Assembly: GCA_016720075.1 (NCBI GenBank)
Contig: JADJXW010000005.1
Span: 62,001-126,000 of the forward strand
Length of the DNA: 64,000 bases
Direction of reading: 5' to 3'
Source of the DNA: Pseudomonadota bacterium
Lineage (GTDB): Bacteria > Pseudomonadota > Gammaproteobacteria > Steroidobacterales > Steroidobacteraceae
The notes under the pieces are model-generated. The model worked only from the letters and a program-made list of their open reading frames with translations. It had not been told where the DNA came from and did not search any database. A program made the position numbers and the translations under genes. Position 1 is the stretch's first letter; each line of letters begins with the position of its first letter. Shown one piece after another: positions 63,206 to 64,000 of this stretch.

Positions 63206-64000
63206 TCACGGACCCAGCTGCAGCTCGTAGCGGGCTGCATCGGTGAATCCCCCCGCCTCCACCGACCACTGCCGGACCAGCACCCGCGCCCAGCCGGCCG
63301 ATGCCGCAGGCAACTCCAGCAGGTGCCAGCGCGCGGCCTCGTCATGCGGATTGGGAAGCGCCGTGGAAGATGGCACGCACAGGCAGGGGATCGGGCCCGC
63401 AGGACCCGGCAGCGAGTCCAGGCGGGCATTGCGGGCATGGCCGTGAAGCACCAGGGCGGCACCGTGTTCACGCAGCACGGCACGCAGTTCGCGGCGGTCG
63501 CGCAGCGCCTTGCGGGCGCTCACTACGCCGTCGGCCGGGGGATGATGCAGCATCAGGATTGCCAGCTGCGCTGCCTCGCGCTCCTGCGCCAGCACCCTGC
63601 CCAGGCGCGCGCACTGCGCGCTTCCCAGGCGACCACTGGCCGGCAGCGGCGCCGTGGGCAGCGCCGAGCTCAGGCCAATGAGAGAAACCCGGCCATGGCG
63701 ATGAACGTAGGGCCACTCGCCCGCCGTGCTCCATTGGCCAGCTTCCCCAACCCTCGGCCTCGGGCACGGGAACCAGGCGATCGTGGTTGCCGGGCACCAC
63801 GCTCGCAGGCACGGGCAATCGCCCAAGCCAGGCGGCGGCGGCGGTGAACTCCGCCGGCAGCGAAAATTGGTGAGGTCGCCGGTGACCAGGATGCGATCCG
63901 GCCGATGCGTCGACATGTCGGCGAGCAGCGCCTCGAGCACCACGGGACTCTGCACCGCGCGCCGGCGCCGCCATGACCACACGCTGAGCTGGCGCTTGGA
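63206..64000 (-). CDS. Metallophosphoesterase, N terminus beyond the window (two apparent frameshifts)
   Basis: Calcineurin-like phosphoesterase cut by the right edge. Metal-site blocks are DRILVTGDLTN, VVPGNHDRLV, ILMLHHPP and VLHGHARNARL, the last four of the five canonical motifs; the first (DxH) lies outside. The middle stretch (FSLPAEFTAAAAWLGRLPVPASVVPGNHD, given in parts) is in another frame from both ends. Five A instead of four at 63863-63866 and three C instead of four at 63745-63748 restore one frame. The pre-motif SWRRRRAVQSPVVLEALLADM suggests the start is only a few dozen codons beyond the edge. First visible gene of the operon leading to the HIT and LptF/G genes. Confidence 0.8.
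   Translation of the reverse strand, partial: SKRQLSVWSWRRRRAVQSPVVLEALLADMSTHRPDRILVTGDLTNFRCRRSSPPPPPGLGDCPCLRAWCPATTIAWFPCPRPRVGEAGQWSTAGEWPYVHRHGRVSLIGLSSALPTAPLPASGRLGSAQCARLGRVLAQEREAAQLAILMLHHPPADGVVSARKALRDRRELRAVLREHGAALVLHGHARNARLDSLPGPAGPIPCLCVPSSTALPNPHDEAARWHLLELPAASAGWARVLVRQWSVEAGGFTDAARYELQLGP

Overview
The window is chromosomal DNA from a high-GC proteobacterium. The gene content points to Gammaproteobacteria: fimV next to asd, epmA/efp/epmB for EF-P lysylation, parE-parC, xseB-ispA-dxs, glyA-nrdR-rib-nusB-thiL, an EttA translation factor and a single-chain PurL. A Xanthomonadales/Nevskiales/Steroidobacter-like lineage is my inference from style and content, not something the sequence proves. 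I see no rRNA, tRNA, insertion sequence, phage or CRISPR array. Genes are tightly packed, often with 1- or 4-base start/stop overlaps.

Layout. 1-3.8 kb: fimV (cut by the left edge), asd, aroC, prmB, all on the minus strand. 3.8-7.9 kb: a SCO1-type copper chaperone, psd, and the EF-P modification trio. 8-18.1 kb: a FimX-like protein with degenerate GGDEF and EAL domains, parC/parE, xseB-ispA-dxs and a small membrane protein. 18.1-26.1 kb, minus strand: glyA-nrdR-ribD-ribE-ribBX-ribH-nusB-thiL, then a Ser/Thr kinase with a cyclic-nucleotide-binding-like tail. 26.1-30.4 kb: an HDAC-family deacetylase, ettA, a DUF1330 protein and an MFS exporter. 30.4-35.2 kb: an EmrR-like regulator followed by a complete tripartite EmrAB-type pump, behind a good sigma-70 promoter that overlaps a palindrome. 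35.2-38.9 kb: a DUF1501/DUF1800 pair and a complete subclass B3 metallo-beta-lactamase. 38.9-44.4 kb: purL, a DUF1820 gene and an orphan TagH-like FHA protein.

44.3-54.2 kb is a guanidine-nitrogen locus. An ABC transporter (minus strand) sits behind a guanidine-I (ykkC) riboswitch. The divergent operon encodes two DUF1989 proteins (carboxyguanidine deiminase subunits), a biotin-dependent urea/guanidine carboxylase and allophanate hydrolase. Each arm has a good sigma-54 promoter match, and a perfect inverted repeat lies midway between them. The implied scheme is that nitrogen limitation turns on both arms while guanidine itself gates the transporter.

54.2-64 kb looks like a lipid-building and export region. 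It holds a fatty acyl-AMP ligase, an acyl carrier protein and a serine-palmitoyltransferase-like enzyme, which together would make a long-chain base. Two sugar/alcohol-phosphate nucleotidyltransferases and a CDP-alcohol phosphotransferase could build a head group. An LptF/LptG-like permease pair, a HIT protein and a metallophosphoesterase (cut by the right edge) follow. I regard this as the most likely place for a little-described system.

Six genes (psd, ribBX, glyA, the EmrR-like gene, the acyl-AMP ligase and the metallophosphoesterase) carry seven apparent single-step frameshifts. Six of these can be explained by a one-base length change in a mononucleotide run and one may instead be a dinucleotide change. 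Because glyA and psd are normally essential, I treat these as probable sequence errors rather than real pseudogenes.
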